Of a stretch of 64,000 nucleotides of DNA, positions 8,008 to 15,069 are shown piece by piece. The stretch spans positions 496,001 to 560,000 of the forward strand of contig NZ_JACHJU010000001.1 of assembly GCF_014203795.1 (NCBI RefSeq). Direction: 5' to 3'. The notes beneath the pieces are model-generated. The model searched no databases. It saw nothing but the letters and a program-made list of their open reading frames with translations, and was not told the DNA's origin. Each line of letters opens with the position of its first letter. Positions within the stretch are counted from its first letter, which is position 1. The DNA comes from Streptosporangium album. GTDB taxonomy: Bacteria; Actinomycetota; Actinomycetes; Streptosporangiales; Streptosporangiaceae. Position numbers and translations under genes: made by a program.

Positions 8008-9393
8008 TCAGTGGCCGAGCTCGACGTCTTCGAGGATGCCGAGCGCGTCGGGGACCAGCACGGCCGCGGAGTAGTAGGCGCTGACCAGGTAGGAGATGAT
8101 CGCCTTCTCGCTGATGCCCATGAAACGGACCGACAGGCTGGGCTGGTACTCGTCGGGAATGCCCGTCTGGTGCAGCCCGACGACGCCCTGGTTGTCCTCC
8201 CCCGTCCGCATGGCGAGAATCGACGTGGTGCGGGTGCCGGTGATGGGGATCTTGTTGCAGGAGAAGATCGGGACGCCACGCCAGGCGGGCACGGTGCCCC
8301 CGCCGATGTCGAGGCCGACGGGGTAGATCCCGCGGCTGTTGCACTCCCTGCCGAACGCCGCGATGGCGTAGGGGTGGGCGAGGATGAACTGCGTGTTCCT
8401 CCGGCGGCTGAGCAACTCGTCAAGGTCGTCAGGGGTGGGAGGCCCGCTCCTGGTGTGGATCCGCTGCTTGAGGTCGGCGTTGTGCAGCAGCCCGAAATCG
8501 GGGTTGTTGATCAGCTCGTGCTCCTGGCGCTCCCGCAACGCCTCGATCGTCAGCCTGAGCTGCTGCTCGATCTGGTCCATCGGGTCGTTGTAGAGGTCGG
8601 CCACCCGGCTGTGCACGCGCAGCACGGTCTGCGCGACGCTCAGCTCGTATTCTCGGGGCGAGACCTCGTAGTCGACGAACGTCCCCGGCAGGTCCGGCTC
8701 TCCCGCATGCCCGGCCGCCATCTCGATGGCGGCCTCCCCATACTTGTTCTGCGGCCCCTTCGGACCGGCCTGTACCCGGTGCAGGTGGGCCTGGAGCGCC
8801 TGAGACTGGTCGGCCAGCTCCTGGAACGCCTGCCGGGGCAGGATCATCGCCGTCCCCGCGGTGATCGCCTTGACCGTGAACTCCCACTCCGCCTGCGGCC
8901 CCGCCAGCATCTCGTCTCCGAAATGGTCGCCGTTGGCCAGCACCCCCAGGATGACCTCGTCACCGTAGGGTCCGGTGCCGACCTTGTTGAGCTTGCCGTG
9001 CGCGATGAGCACCACCTCGTCGGCCGGCCGGCCCGCCTGCGCGAGCACCTCCCCGGCTGCGAACTCCCGCTGCGCGAACCGCTCCCCCAGCGCCTGCAGC
9101 AGCTCGGAGTCGTCGAAGTTGCGCAGCGTCGGCAGCTCGCACAGCTCGGCCGGGACCACCTTCACCTGCGATCCGACGGTGGTGAAGCTCACCCGCCCGT
9201 CGCCGACGGTGTAGCTCAGCCGCCTGTTCACCCGGTAGGTGCCGCCCGAGACCTGGACCCACGGCAGCATCCTCAGCAGCCACCGGGAGGAGATCTCCTG
9301 CATCTGGGGCGCCGTCTTGGTCGTCGTCGCGAGATTGCGCGCCGCGGCCGTACCCAGACTCAACTGCGCCCTGCCGGCATCGAACTCCGTCAC
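8008..9393 (-). CDS. Family 2B encapsulin shell protein with cyclic-nucleotide-binding domain
   Basis: A 461-residue protein. Its N-terminal arm carries [20 protein letters not shown], typical of family 2 encapsulins, followed by [21 protein letters not shown] cNMP-binding domain is inserted at about residues 85-195 ([10 protein letters not shown] phosphate-binding cassette at 152-161). The HK97-like shell domain resumes to the C terminus, with [20 protein letters not shown] and [20 protein letters not shown]. Family 2B shells form protein compartments, and the cNMP domain is exposed on the outside as a possible gate or sensor. GTG 9393 is preceded by AGGTGG. The shell gene leads a two-gene operon with the polyprenyl synthase, which is probably housed inside. 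Confidence 0.93.
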   Translation of the reverse strand: MTEFDAGRAQLSLGTAAARNLATTTKTAPQMQEISSRWLLRMLPWVQVSGGTYRVNRRLSYTVGDGRVSFTTVGSQVKVVPAELCELPTLRNFDDSELLQALGERFAQREFAAGEVLAQAGRPADEVVLIAHGKLNKVGTGPYGDEVILGVLANGDHFGDEMLAGPQAEWEFTVKAITAGTAMILPRQAFQELADQSQALQAHLHRVQAGPKGPQNKYGEAAIEMAAGHAGEPDLPGTFVDYEVSPREYELSVAQTVLRVHSRVADLYNDPMDQIEQQLRLTIEALRERQEHELINNPDFGLLHNADLKQRIHTRSGPPTPDDLDELLSRRRNTQFILAHPYAIAAFGRECNSRGIYPVGLDIGGGTVPAWRGVPIFSCNKIPITGTRTTSILAMRTGEDNQGVVGLHQTGIPDEYQPSLSVRFMGISEKAIISYLVSAYYSAAVLVPDALGILEDVELGH

Positions 9394-9953
9394 AACACAC
9401 CACCTGTCCGCACTCGTGTCGAAAGAGAGAAATGAGGGGTCGAATCAGAAAAGGGAAGAAGCGGAATCGACCATCGCCAAAGCCGCAACATCGCCCTATT
9501 CCTGGCACGAAAATCCGGATGCAGACCGCGATCACGGACAGGACTGATTTTGGAGTTCTCCTAAATAGCCTGTCAAGCATTAAATATTATTTGGCAAAAT
9601 TCAAACGCTACCATTATCAGGAAATGCGGAACTAAAATATAAAGACTCGGTTTTGACGGTTATCATCATGGATCGCCCACGCCTGCCCCTTGCTGGGCGA
9701 TCCGGCTTTCAGGCGAGGACCGGGTGGCGGCCAGAGCGGGTGGGGAGCCGTCATGAAGGGGTCACCGGCTCTGTTCCGGAGAGCGCGGCCCACGGGCGAT
9801 CCTCACCGGGCACCGGGGAGACCGGCCCGCCTCTCCCGGGTCTCACCGGCCCGCGGATCGTACGGCAGTGGCCCCGACCAGGAGATCCCCGGCCGGGGCC
9901 ACGGTCGGCGCCCGTGCGGGCGGACCGGATGTCGAACAGTCGATCCGGATCCG
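9394..9953. other. Long intergenic region upstream of the encapsulin operon
   Basis: About 560 bases with no convincing gene. A markedly A+T-rich block at about 9560-9650 contrasts with its surroundings and probably carries the encapsulin operon promoter(s) on the minus strand. Near the right end, bases 9868-9876 pair with 9894-9902 (GTGGCCCCG/CGGGGCCAC), a likely terminator for the minus-strand gene ending at 9954. Confidence 0.5.
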
Positions 9954-10226
9954 CTAGCGGACCCCGCGCCTGCCGTACAGGGTGACTGCCAGGTAGACGC
10001 CCGCCGCGGCCAGGACCACCTGGATGAGCAGCTGGATCCAGTCGAATCCCCGGGTGACGCCCACTCCGAGCGCGCGGGCGATCGCGGTGCCGATGAGTGC
10101 CGCGACGATACCGATCACGATGGTGAGCCAGATCGGGATGCTCTGGCGCCCCGGCAGGACCAGGCGTCCCAGTGCGCCGATGATCGCTCCGATGACGATG
10201 GCGGTGATGATGCCGGTAATTGTCAT
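9954..10226 (-). CDS. GlsB/YeaQ/YmgE family stress-response membrane protein
   Basis: A 90-residue hydrophobic protein with three predicted membrane helices (about residues 3-22, 31-51 and 66-84) and the small-residue pattern GAIIGALGRLVLPGRQ of the transglycosylase-associated (PF04226) family. Homologues are induced by acid, osmotic or envelope stress, but their biochemical role is unknown. ATG 10226 is the start. It is transcribed away from the small conserved gene at 10534. Confidence 0.9.
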   Translation of the reverse strand: MTITGIITAIVIGAIIGALGRLVLPGRQSIPIWLTIVIGIVAALIGTAIARALGVGVTRGFDWIQLLIQVVLAAAGVYLAVTLYGRRGVR

Positions 10227-10533
10227 GGTCCACGCTCCCCATACTTGTCTACTGGTCGTATACCCCTAAAGAGAGAATTGACATCCTTCCGGGTCTCAGG
10301 ACACCGGAATTCCCGAACAGAGGGGCCACGGACCCCCATAACGGCCGGAGCCCACCCCCGCGCCGCCACTCCACGGCCACGGTGCCGCCGGGCGGCGCGG
10401 CCCGGTCATCACCGATATGATCTCTCTGTCCGGCCCCGGTCCGGCAGACCGTCGTGCGCGGTCGTTCCGCGTTTCCTCCCCGTCCTGAGGAAAACGGGGC
10501 GTCCACGCTGTGGGTGCTTGGCGAGGAGACCAC
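10227..10533. other. Divergent promoter region
   Basis: About 307 bases between the GlsB-type gene (minus) and the 132-residue gene (plus). No gene is seen. A GAGGAG ribosome binding site lies at about 10523-10528, just before GTG 10534. Confidence 0.4.
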
Positions 10534-10932
10534 GTGACCACTGGAGAACAGCCCGGCCGGACCCCGCCTCCCGACCTCGACGACACGACCGTCGAGGCGC
10601 TGGGCAGATTGTCGGAGGCCCTGGAGACCACCGAACGGGCCCGCGGCCACCTCTACTCCTTCCACCAGCTCACCGGCCACGCCGACCTGCAACTCGACCG
10701 TGCCGTGGAGTTGCTGCGCGCCGCCGGCCACGCCGACCTGGCCGACACCGTGGCCGACGAGCTGATCGGCCGCGACGTGCTGCCCGGCCAGTGGACCTTC
10801 CAGGTCGTGGAGGAGTACGACGACGGCTACTACCGTTCCTTCACCGAACTCGAGGCTCGGATCAGGGACCGGCTGGCCGGCGGCCGCCGCCACCTGTACG
10901 AAGCGCTGATGCGGGCGCGACGTCAGAGCTGA
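10534..10932 (+). CDS. Conserved small actinobacterial protein, function unknown
   Basis: A 132-residue, acidic, mostly helical soluble protein. Recognisable blocks are ALETTERARGHLYSFHQLTG and the segment DELIGRDVLPGQWTFQVVEE, with a C-terminal basic helix. Two short similar stretches (TGHADLQLDRA and AGHADLADTVA) suggest an internal repeat. I recognise the type from actinomycete genomes but know no function. GTG 10534 follows GAGGAG at a 5-nt spacing and is preferred to GTG 10510, which has no such site. Confidence 0.75.
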   Translation: MTTGEQPGRTPPPDLDDTTVEALGRLSEALETTERARGHLYSFHQLTGHADLQLDRAVELLRAAGHADLADTVADELIGRDVLPGQWTFQVVEEYDDGYYRSFTELEARIRDRLAGGRRHLYEALMRARRQS

Positions 10933-11026
10933 GGACCACATGCCCGAGCCCGCGCGTCCCATCCGCCCGGCGGACGGAACGTAAGCCGGACATCCGCTGC
11001 GGGACGGCGCACCGTACAGTGTCGGC

Positions 11027-11890
11027 ATGGGCATGGTCGAAACGGTGGGTCTGGTGCTACACCCGCGACGCGACTCGAAAGTGGCCATCGACACGATCGT
11101 GGAGTGGGCCCGCGATCGGGGGGTGACGGTGTACGGCCTGCCCGACGAGATCGGGCGGATCGACTGCAGCGCGGTCGCGGTCGACGCCGACACCCTCGTG
11201 GAGTGCGCCGATCTGCTGGTCAGTCTGGGGGGCGACGGCACCATGCTGCGCACCATGCGGCTCATCGCGGGACGGCCCACCCCCATCCTCGGCGTGAACC
11301 TCGGCAAGCTCGGCTTCCTCGCCGAGATCGACGTCGACGACCTGCCCTCCGCGCTGTCGTTCATCGACAACCACGAGTACACGGTCGAACCCCGGATGGC
11401 GGTGCGCGCGATTCTGCCCGGCGACCAATCCGTGACCGCCTTCAACGACATCGCCCTGGTCCGCATCCCCGGCGACGGGCTGTCCGCGGTGGCGATCTCG
11501 GTGGAGGGCCATCCCTTCGTCCGGTACGCGGCCGACGCCGTCATCGTGGCGACGCCCACGGGTTCGACCGCCTACAGCTTCTCCGCGGGCGGCCCGATCG
11601 TGTCCCCGACGGTCGAGGGGTTCCTCGTCGTGCCGGCGGCGGCCCACTCGGCGTTCAACCGGGCGCTGGTGCTCTCCGCCGACGAGCAGGTCATCCTTGA
11701 GGTGCTCCCGACGAGCGGCCGGCTGGCCGTGGAGGTGGACGGGGCGATCGGCGCCCATCTGTGCGCCGGAGACCGGCTCACCGTCACCGCGATACGTGCC
11801 CTCGCCTGGGTCGTACGGCTCGGCACCACGAGCTTCTACGAGCGAGCCCGCCGCAAGCTGCGGGTGAACGACAGCGCCGAGATCGGCTAG
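11027..11890 (+). CDS. nadK: NAD(+)/NADH kinase
   Basis: A 287-residue NAD kinase that makes NADP from NAD with ATP or polyphosphate. The catalytic GGDGT is at residues 68-72, the NE/D-type binding loop appears as FNDIALVR, and the glycine-rich ATPTGSTAYSFSAGGPI motif is intact. Length fits the bacterial family (about 270-300). A TACAGT hexamer lies at 11015-11020, only 6 bases before the ATG, so the mRNA may be leaderless; ATG 11033 is an alternative start. The gene ends just before a strong hairpin and is not in an operon with the decayed pectate lyase that follows. Confidence 0.92.
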   Translation: MGMVETVGLVLHPRRDSKVAIDTIVEWARDRGVTVYGLPDEIGRIDCSAVAVDADTLVECADLLVSLGGDGTMLRTMRLIAGRPTPILGVNLGKLGFLAEIDVDDLPSALSFIDNHEYTVEPRMAVRAILPGDQSVTAFNDIALVRIPGDGLSAVAISVEGHPFVRYAADAVIVATPTGSTAYSFSAGGPIVSPTVEGFLVVPAAAHSAFNRALVLSADEQVILEVLPTSGRLAVEVDGAIGAHLCAGDRLTVTAIRALAWVVRLGTTSFYERARRKLRVNDSAEIG

Positions 11891-11900
11891 GGCGCGTTCT

Positions 11901-11927
11901 GCGGGTCTTCGCCATGGCGGGACCCGC
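11901..11927 (+). terminator. Hairpin after nadK
   Basis: GCGGGTC (11901-11907) pairs with GACCCGC (11921-11927), and an inner CGCC-AT-GGCG pairs as well. It starts 11 bases after the nadK stop codon and has no T-run. Confidence 0.6.
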
Positions 11928-11930
11928 CTG

Positions 11931-12331
11931 ACCGTCACGCCGACGGTGACGCCCACCATCACTCCTCCCCCGGGTAACGCCACCGGCCTGGTCGGCTGGG
12001 CGACCCAGGGTGGCGGAACCACCGGGGGCGGCGGCGCCCTGGACGTCAAGCGGGCCAGTGACCACGTCACCGTCTCTGGAACAGGTTCTTCGACCACGAC
12101 AAGACCATGCTGCTCGGCCACAGCGACGGCAACGGCGGCGAGGACATCGGGCACCTGCGGGTGACCTACCACCACGACTGGTTCGACGGCACCAACCACT
12201 CCGTCAAATCCGGTGCCGGGGACGCCGGGGGGAGCGTGGCCTCCATCCCCTACTCCTACTCGCTCGACCCCGCGGCCAACGTCAAGTCGGTCGTGAGCGC
12301 CGGCGCCGGTGCGGGCCGGATCGCCCTCTGA
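11931..12331 (+). pseudogene. Pectate lyase remnant with internal deletions and a frameshift
   Basis: Three pieces of a secreted pectate lyase (PL1-like) can be read. A Thr-Pro-rich linker and ATGLVGWATQGGGTTGGGG (about 11931-12035, frame 3) resemble the mature N terminus. DVKRASDHVTVS (about 12045-12075) must shift frame to continue as WNRFFDHDKTMLLGHSDGNG and GHLRVTYHHDWFDGTN (about 12076-12200, frame 2). A C-terminal tail VASIPYSYSLDPAANVKSVV with AGAGAG follows to 12331. The signal peptide, the segment between the first two pieces and the beta-helix region after FDGTN are missing, so no active enzyme can be made. Confidence 0.75.
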
Positions 12332-12365
12332 TCCCGCCGCGAGCCCTCCGCCGAACTCCCTGAGC

Positions 12366-12398
12366 GTGACCGGGCCCCCGGGAGCGGGGTCCGGTCAC
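12366..12398. terminator. Hairpin after the pectate lyase remnant
   Basis: GTGACCGGGCCCC (12366-12378) pairs with GGGGTCCGGTCAC (12386-12398) with one mismatch. It insulates the FxSxx cassette from upstream transcription. Confidence 0.55.
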
Positions 12399-12404
12399 CC
12401 CTGG

Positions 12405-12446
12405 CCCGTATTTCGGCCCCACACGTGGCGGGACCGAAATACCGGG
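12405..12446. promoter_or_regulatory. Long inverted repeat upstream of fxsB
   Basis: CCCGTATTTCGG (about 12405-12416) faces CCGAAATACCGGG (12434-12446), complementary over 12-13 positions with one bulged base. It lies about 80 bp before the fxsB start and has a longer spacing than a terminator, so it may be an operator or a structured leader. The role is inferred from position only. Confidence 0.4.
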
Positions 12447-12526
12447 CGTGCCGGGGAGCCTTCGCTATGCTGATCTCTCCCGTCACGGCGGGCTACAGCA
12501 TCTGGTCTCAGCGTGGAGGCTTATCC

Positions 12527-13726
12527 GTGCCCGAATGGCCTTCCACCCTCGACGTGACGGAGCTGACGACCGGCGGCTGGCGCCCGACCCCGTTCCGCCA
12601 GTTCATTCTCAAGATCCACAGCCGATGCGATCTCGCGTGCGACTACTGCTACATGTACGAGATGGCGGATCAGAGCTGGCGCTCCCGCCCTCGCCAGATG
12701 TCCCCGGCGACCGTCGCCGCCGTCGCCACCCGGATCGCCGAGCACGTCCACGCGCACGCCCTGCCCACGGTCGAGGTGGTCCTGCACGGGGGCGAGCCGC
12801 TGCTCGCCGGGCAGGAGCCGATCCGGGAGGTGGTCTCCTCGATCCGTTCCGCGGTCGGCCCCTCCGCCCGCGTCGACGTCAGCCTCCAGACCAACGCGAC
12901 CCTGCTCGACACCGCCTACCTCGAGCTTTTCGCCGAGCTGAACGTACGGATCGGCGTCAGCCTCGACGGCGACGCGGAGATGCACGACAGGAACAGGCGA
13001 CGCCCCGGCGGTGGCGGCAGCCATGCGGCGGTCGTCGCCGCCCTGGACCGCCTCTCCTCCTCCCCCTTCCGGCACCTGTTCGCCGGCCTGCTGTGCGCGG
13101 TCGACCTCCGCAACGACCCGATCGCGACCTACGAGGCGCTCCTGGAGTTCGATCCGCCGGCCGTGGACTTCCTCCTCCCCCACGGCAACTGGTCTGCGCC
13201 CCCGCCCGGCCGCGTGCCGGGCTCGGACGCCACGCCGTACGCGGACTGGCTGATCACCGTCTTCGACCGGTGGTACGGGTCTCCCCGGCAGCCGACCCGC
13301 ATCCGGCTCTTCGGTGAGATCATGCACCTGCTTCTCGGGGGGGTGTCCACGAACGAACAGGTGGGGCTCTCCCCGGCCGGGATGGTGGTGGTCGAGACCG
13401 ACGGCGGGATCGAGCAGTCCGACATCCTCAAGTCCGCCTACGACGGTGCGGCGTCCACCGGACTGCATGTGGCACGTGACCCCTTCGACGCGGCGCTGGC
13501 GCTTCCCTCCGTCGCCGCACGCCAGATCGGCGAGCTGGCCCTGGCGCCGCAGTGCACGGCGTGCCCCGTGGCACGCGTGTGCGGCGGGGGCCTCTACGCC
13601 CATCGCTACCGCGCGGGCAGCGGCTTCGCCAACCCCTCGGTCTACAGTCCCGACCTGCTCCGCCTCATCACCCACATCAGGCGAGCGGTCGCAGCTGATG
13701 TGTCCACGCTGAAAGGATCTCGATGA
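12527..13726 (+). CDS. fxsB: FxsB family radical SAM/SPASM peptide maturase (FxSxx-COOH system)
   Basis: A 399-residue radical SAM enzyme. The [4Fe-4S]-binding CxxxCxxC is CDLACDYC (34-41), in the FxsB context FILKIHSRCDLACDYCYMYE. LHGGEPLL is the SAM-binding GGE motif, and a shortened SPASM-type Cys cluster, CTACPVARVCGGG, lies near the C terminus. FxsB enzymes install a cyclophane cross-link in the FxSxx tail of a small precursor peptide. GTG 12527 follows GGAGG at a 7-nt spacing and gives the usual family length; a longer in-frame extension from 12425 runs through the inverted repeat and is rejected. The stop overlaps the next start (ATGA), coupling it to the HExxH hydroxylase. The precursor is 4 kb downstream at 17840. 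Confidence 0.92.
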   Translation: MPEWPSTLDVTELTTGGWRPTPFRQFILKIHSRCDLACDYCYMYEMADQSWRSRPRQMSPATVAAVATRIAEHVHAHALPTVEVVLHGGEPLLAGQEPIREVVSSIRSAVGPSARVDVSLQTNATLLDTAYLELFAELNVRIGVSLDGDAEMHDRNRRRPGGGGSHAAVVAALDRLSSSPFRHLFAGLLCAVDLRNDPIATYEALLEFDPPAVDFLLPHGNWSAPPPGRVPGSDATPYADWLITVFDRWYGSPRQPTRIRLFGEIMHLLLGGVSTNEQVGLSPAGMVVVETDGGIEQSDILKSAYDGAASTGLHVARDPFDAALALPSVAARQIGELALAPQCTACPVARVCGGGLYAHRYRAGSGFANPSVYSPDLLRLITHIRRAVAADVSTLKGSR

Positions 13727-15030
13727 ACCTCCGTGAACACCGGATTCCCGCGGATACGTTCTCCGATCTGTCGGCGGGCGGGGGTGGCGTGGCGGCAGCA
13801 CGCCTGCTCGCGGCCACGCAGTACAGCAAGCACGTGCTCCTGGTGCGCGGGGTCGTGGACACGGCTCGGGCGGCCGGGCACCCCCAGGCCGACGACGCGC
13901 GCCGGGGCTACGACATCCTCACCGCCGTCCAGGCCGGGCACCCGGAGGCCGTCGACGCGGTGCTGCGCTACCCGGCGGTCGGGGCGTGGGCCCGCCACAC
14001 CGTCAGGAAGCTCTCCGAACCCGGCGCTCCCGCCGTACCGGCGCAGCTCGGAGCGCTGGCCGTCGCCGCGGCGCTACGATCCGGCACGGCCTGCACGGTC
14101 GAAGTGCCCGTGACCGACGGGACGATCACGATCCCCTCCGTGGGACAGGTCCTCGTCCCCGGCGGTGCCGGCCGGGCGACGATCCGCTGTGTTCCGGAAG
14201 GGGCGGAGGTCGTGGGAGACGGCTTCCGGATCGAGATCTCCCCGTCCTCCGACGGCGGCACCCCGGGCTGGCGGCCCCTGCGGGCCTTGACGGCCGATGC
14301 CGACGGCAGGCGCCTGCGGGTTCTGGTCGACGACCTCGATCCCTGGCGCATGCCGGGCGCGACGGCCCTGAGCGGCCGGCTCAACGCGACGCGGCTGGCG
14401 TACTGGCAGTCCACGCTGGACTCGGCCTGGGGCCTCCTCTCCCGGCATCACCCGGCGGTGGCCGACGAGGTCGCCACGGTCATCTCCGTCTTCGCCCCGA
14501 TGGCCGTGGAGAACGCGGGGCAGTCCAGCGCGACCTCCCGCGAGACCTTCGGCTGCGTGGCGCTCTCGGAGCCACCGGACGGGTGCTCGCTCGCGGTGAC
14601 GCTCGCCCACGAGGTGCAGCACGCCAAGCTCTCCGCCCTGCTCGACGCCGTTCCGCTGCTCGAACCCGATGACGGTTCGCGGCACTACGCGCCCTGGCGG
14701 GACGATCCCCGCCCCCTGGGGGGCCTGCTTCAGGGTGCCTACGCCTATCTCGGCGTCACCGACTTCTGGCGGCGCCAGCGCGCGCATGAGAAGGGCAAGG
14801 CCGCCGTCCTGGCCGGCGCCGAGTTCGCCCAGTGGCGGGAGGCGGCGCGCCTGGTCTCCGGCACGCTGGCGGGCAGCGGGCGGCTGACCGCGGCGGGAGA
14901 GGTCTTCCTCACCGGAATGATCACACGGCTGGACGCGTGTGCGGCCGAGCCCGTCCCGGACGAGGCCCTGGCGCTGGCCCGCGAGGCGGGCCGGCTCCAT
15001 CGCGACCGGTGGATCGAGCGTAACGGTTAG
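13723..15030 (+). CDS. HExxH-motif putative peptide beta-hydroxylase of the FxSxx cassette
   Basis: A 435-residue protein of the HExxH-containing peptide-modification family that accompanies FxsB-type maturases. The motif HEVQH is at residues 296-300, inside VTLAHEVQHAKLSALLD. Family members have been shown or proposed to be iron/2-oxoglutarate enzymes that hydroxylate RiPP precursors rather than metalloproteases. The first half is helical with no recognised domain. The start ATG overlaps the fxsB stop by four bases, so both are made from one mRNA and probably act in succession on the same peptide. The gene ends 40 bp before the convergent fxsT. Confidence 0.85.
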   Translation: MNLREHRIPADTFSDLSAGGGGVAAARLLAATQYSKHVLLVRGVVDTARAAGHPQADDARRGYDILTAVQAGHPEAVDAVLRYPAVGAWARHTVRKLSEPGAPAVPAQLGALAVAAALRSGTACTVEVPVTDGTITIPSVGQVLVPGGAGRATIRCVPEGAEVVGDGFRIEISPSSDGGTPGWRPLRALTADADGRRLRVLVDDLDPWRMPGATALSGRLNATRLAYWQSTLDSAWGLLSRHHPAVADEVATVISVFAPMAVENAGQSSATSRETFGCVALSEPPDGCSLAVTLAHEVQHAKLSALLDAVPLLEPDDGSRHYAPWRDDPRPLGGLLQGAYAYLGVTDFWRRQRAHEKGKAAVLAGAEFAQWREAARLVSGTLAGSGRLTAAGEVFLTGMITRLDACAAEPVPDEALALAREAGRLHRDRWIERNG

Positions 15031-15069
15031 GCCCTCTCCCGCGGCCCGGAAGGGACTGCGGGACGGGAC

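Noticed and set aside
6954..8423. N-terminal extension joining the polyprenyl synthase to the encapsulin region as one 489-residue protein
   Set aside because: The extension overlaps the encapsulin gene in another frame and has no homology; the ATG at 7994 gives the normal enzyme.
7870..9435. 521-codon plus-strand frame opposite the encapsulin gene
   Set aside because: Low-complexity Arg/Leu/Asp protein, antisense to an intact encapsulin shell gene.
9432..9635. Small basic plus-strand protein upstream of the encapsulin gene
   Set aside because: No ribosome binding site, composition shifts halfway with local GC content, and no family resemblance; more likely promoter DNA.
12425..12526. Extended N terminus of FxsB
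   Set aside because: The extension runs through an inverted repeat and lacks a ribosome binding site, whereas GTG 12527 has GGAGG at the proper distance.
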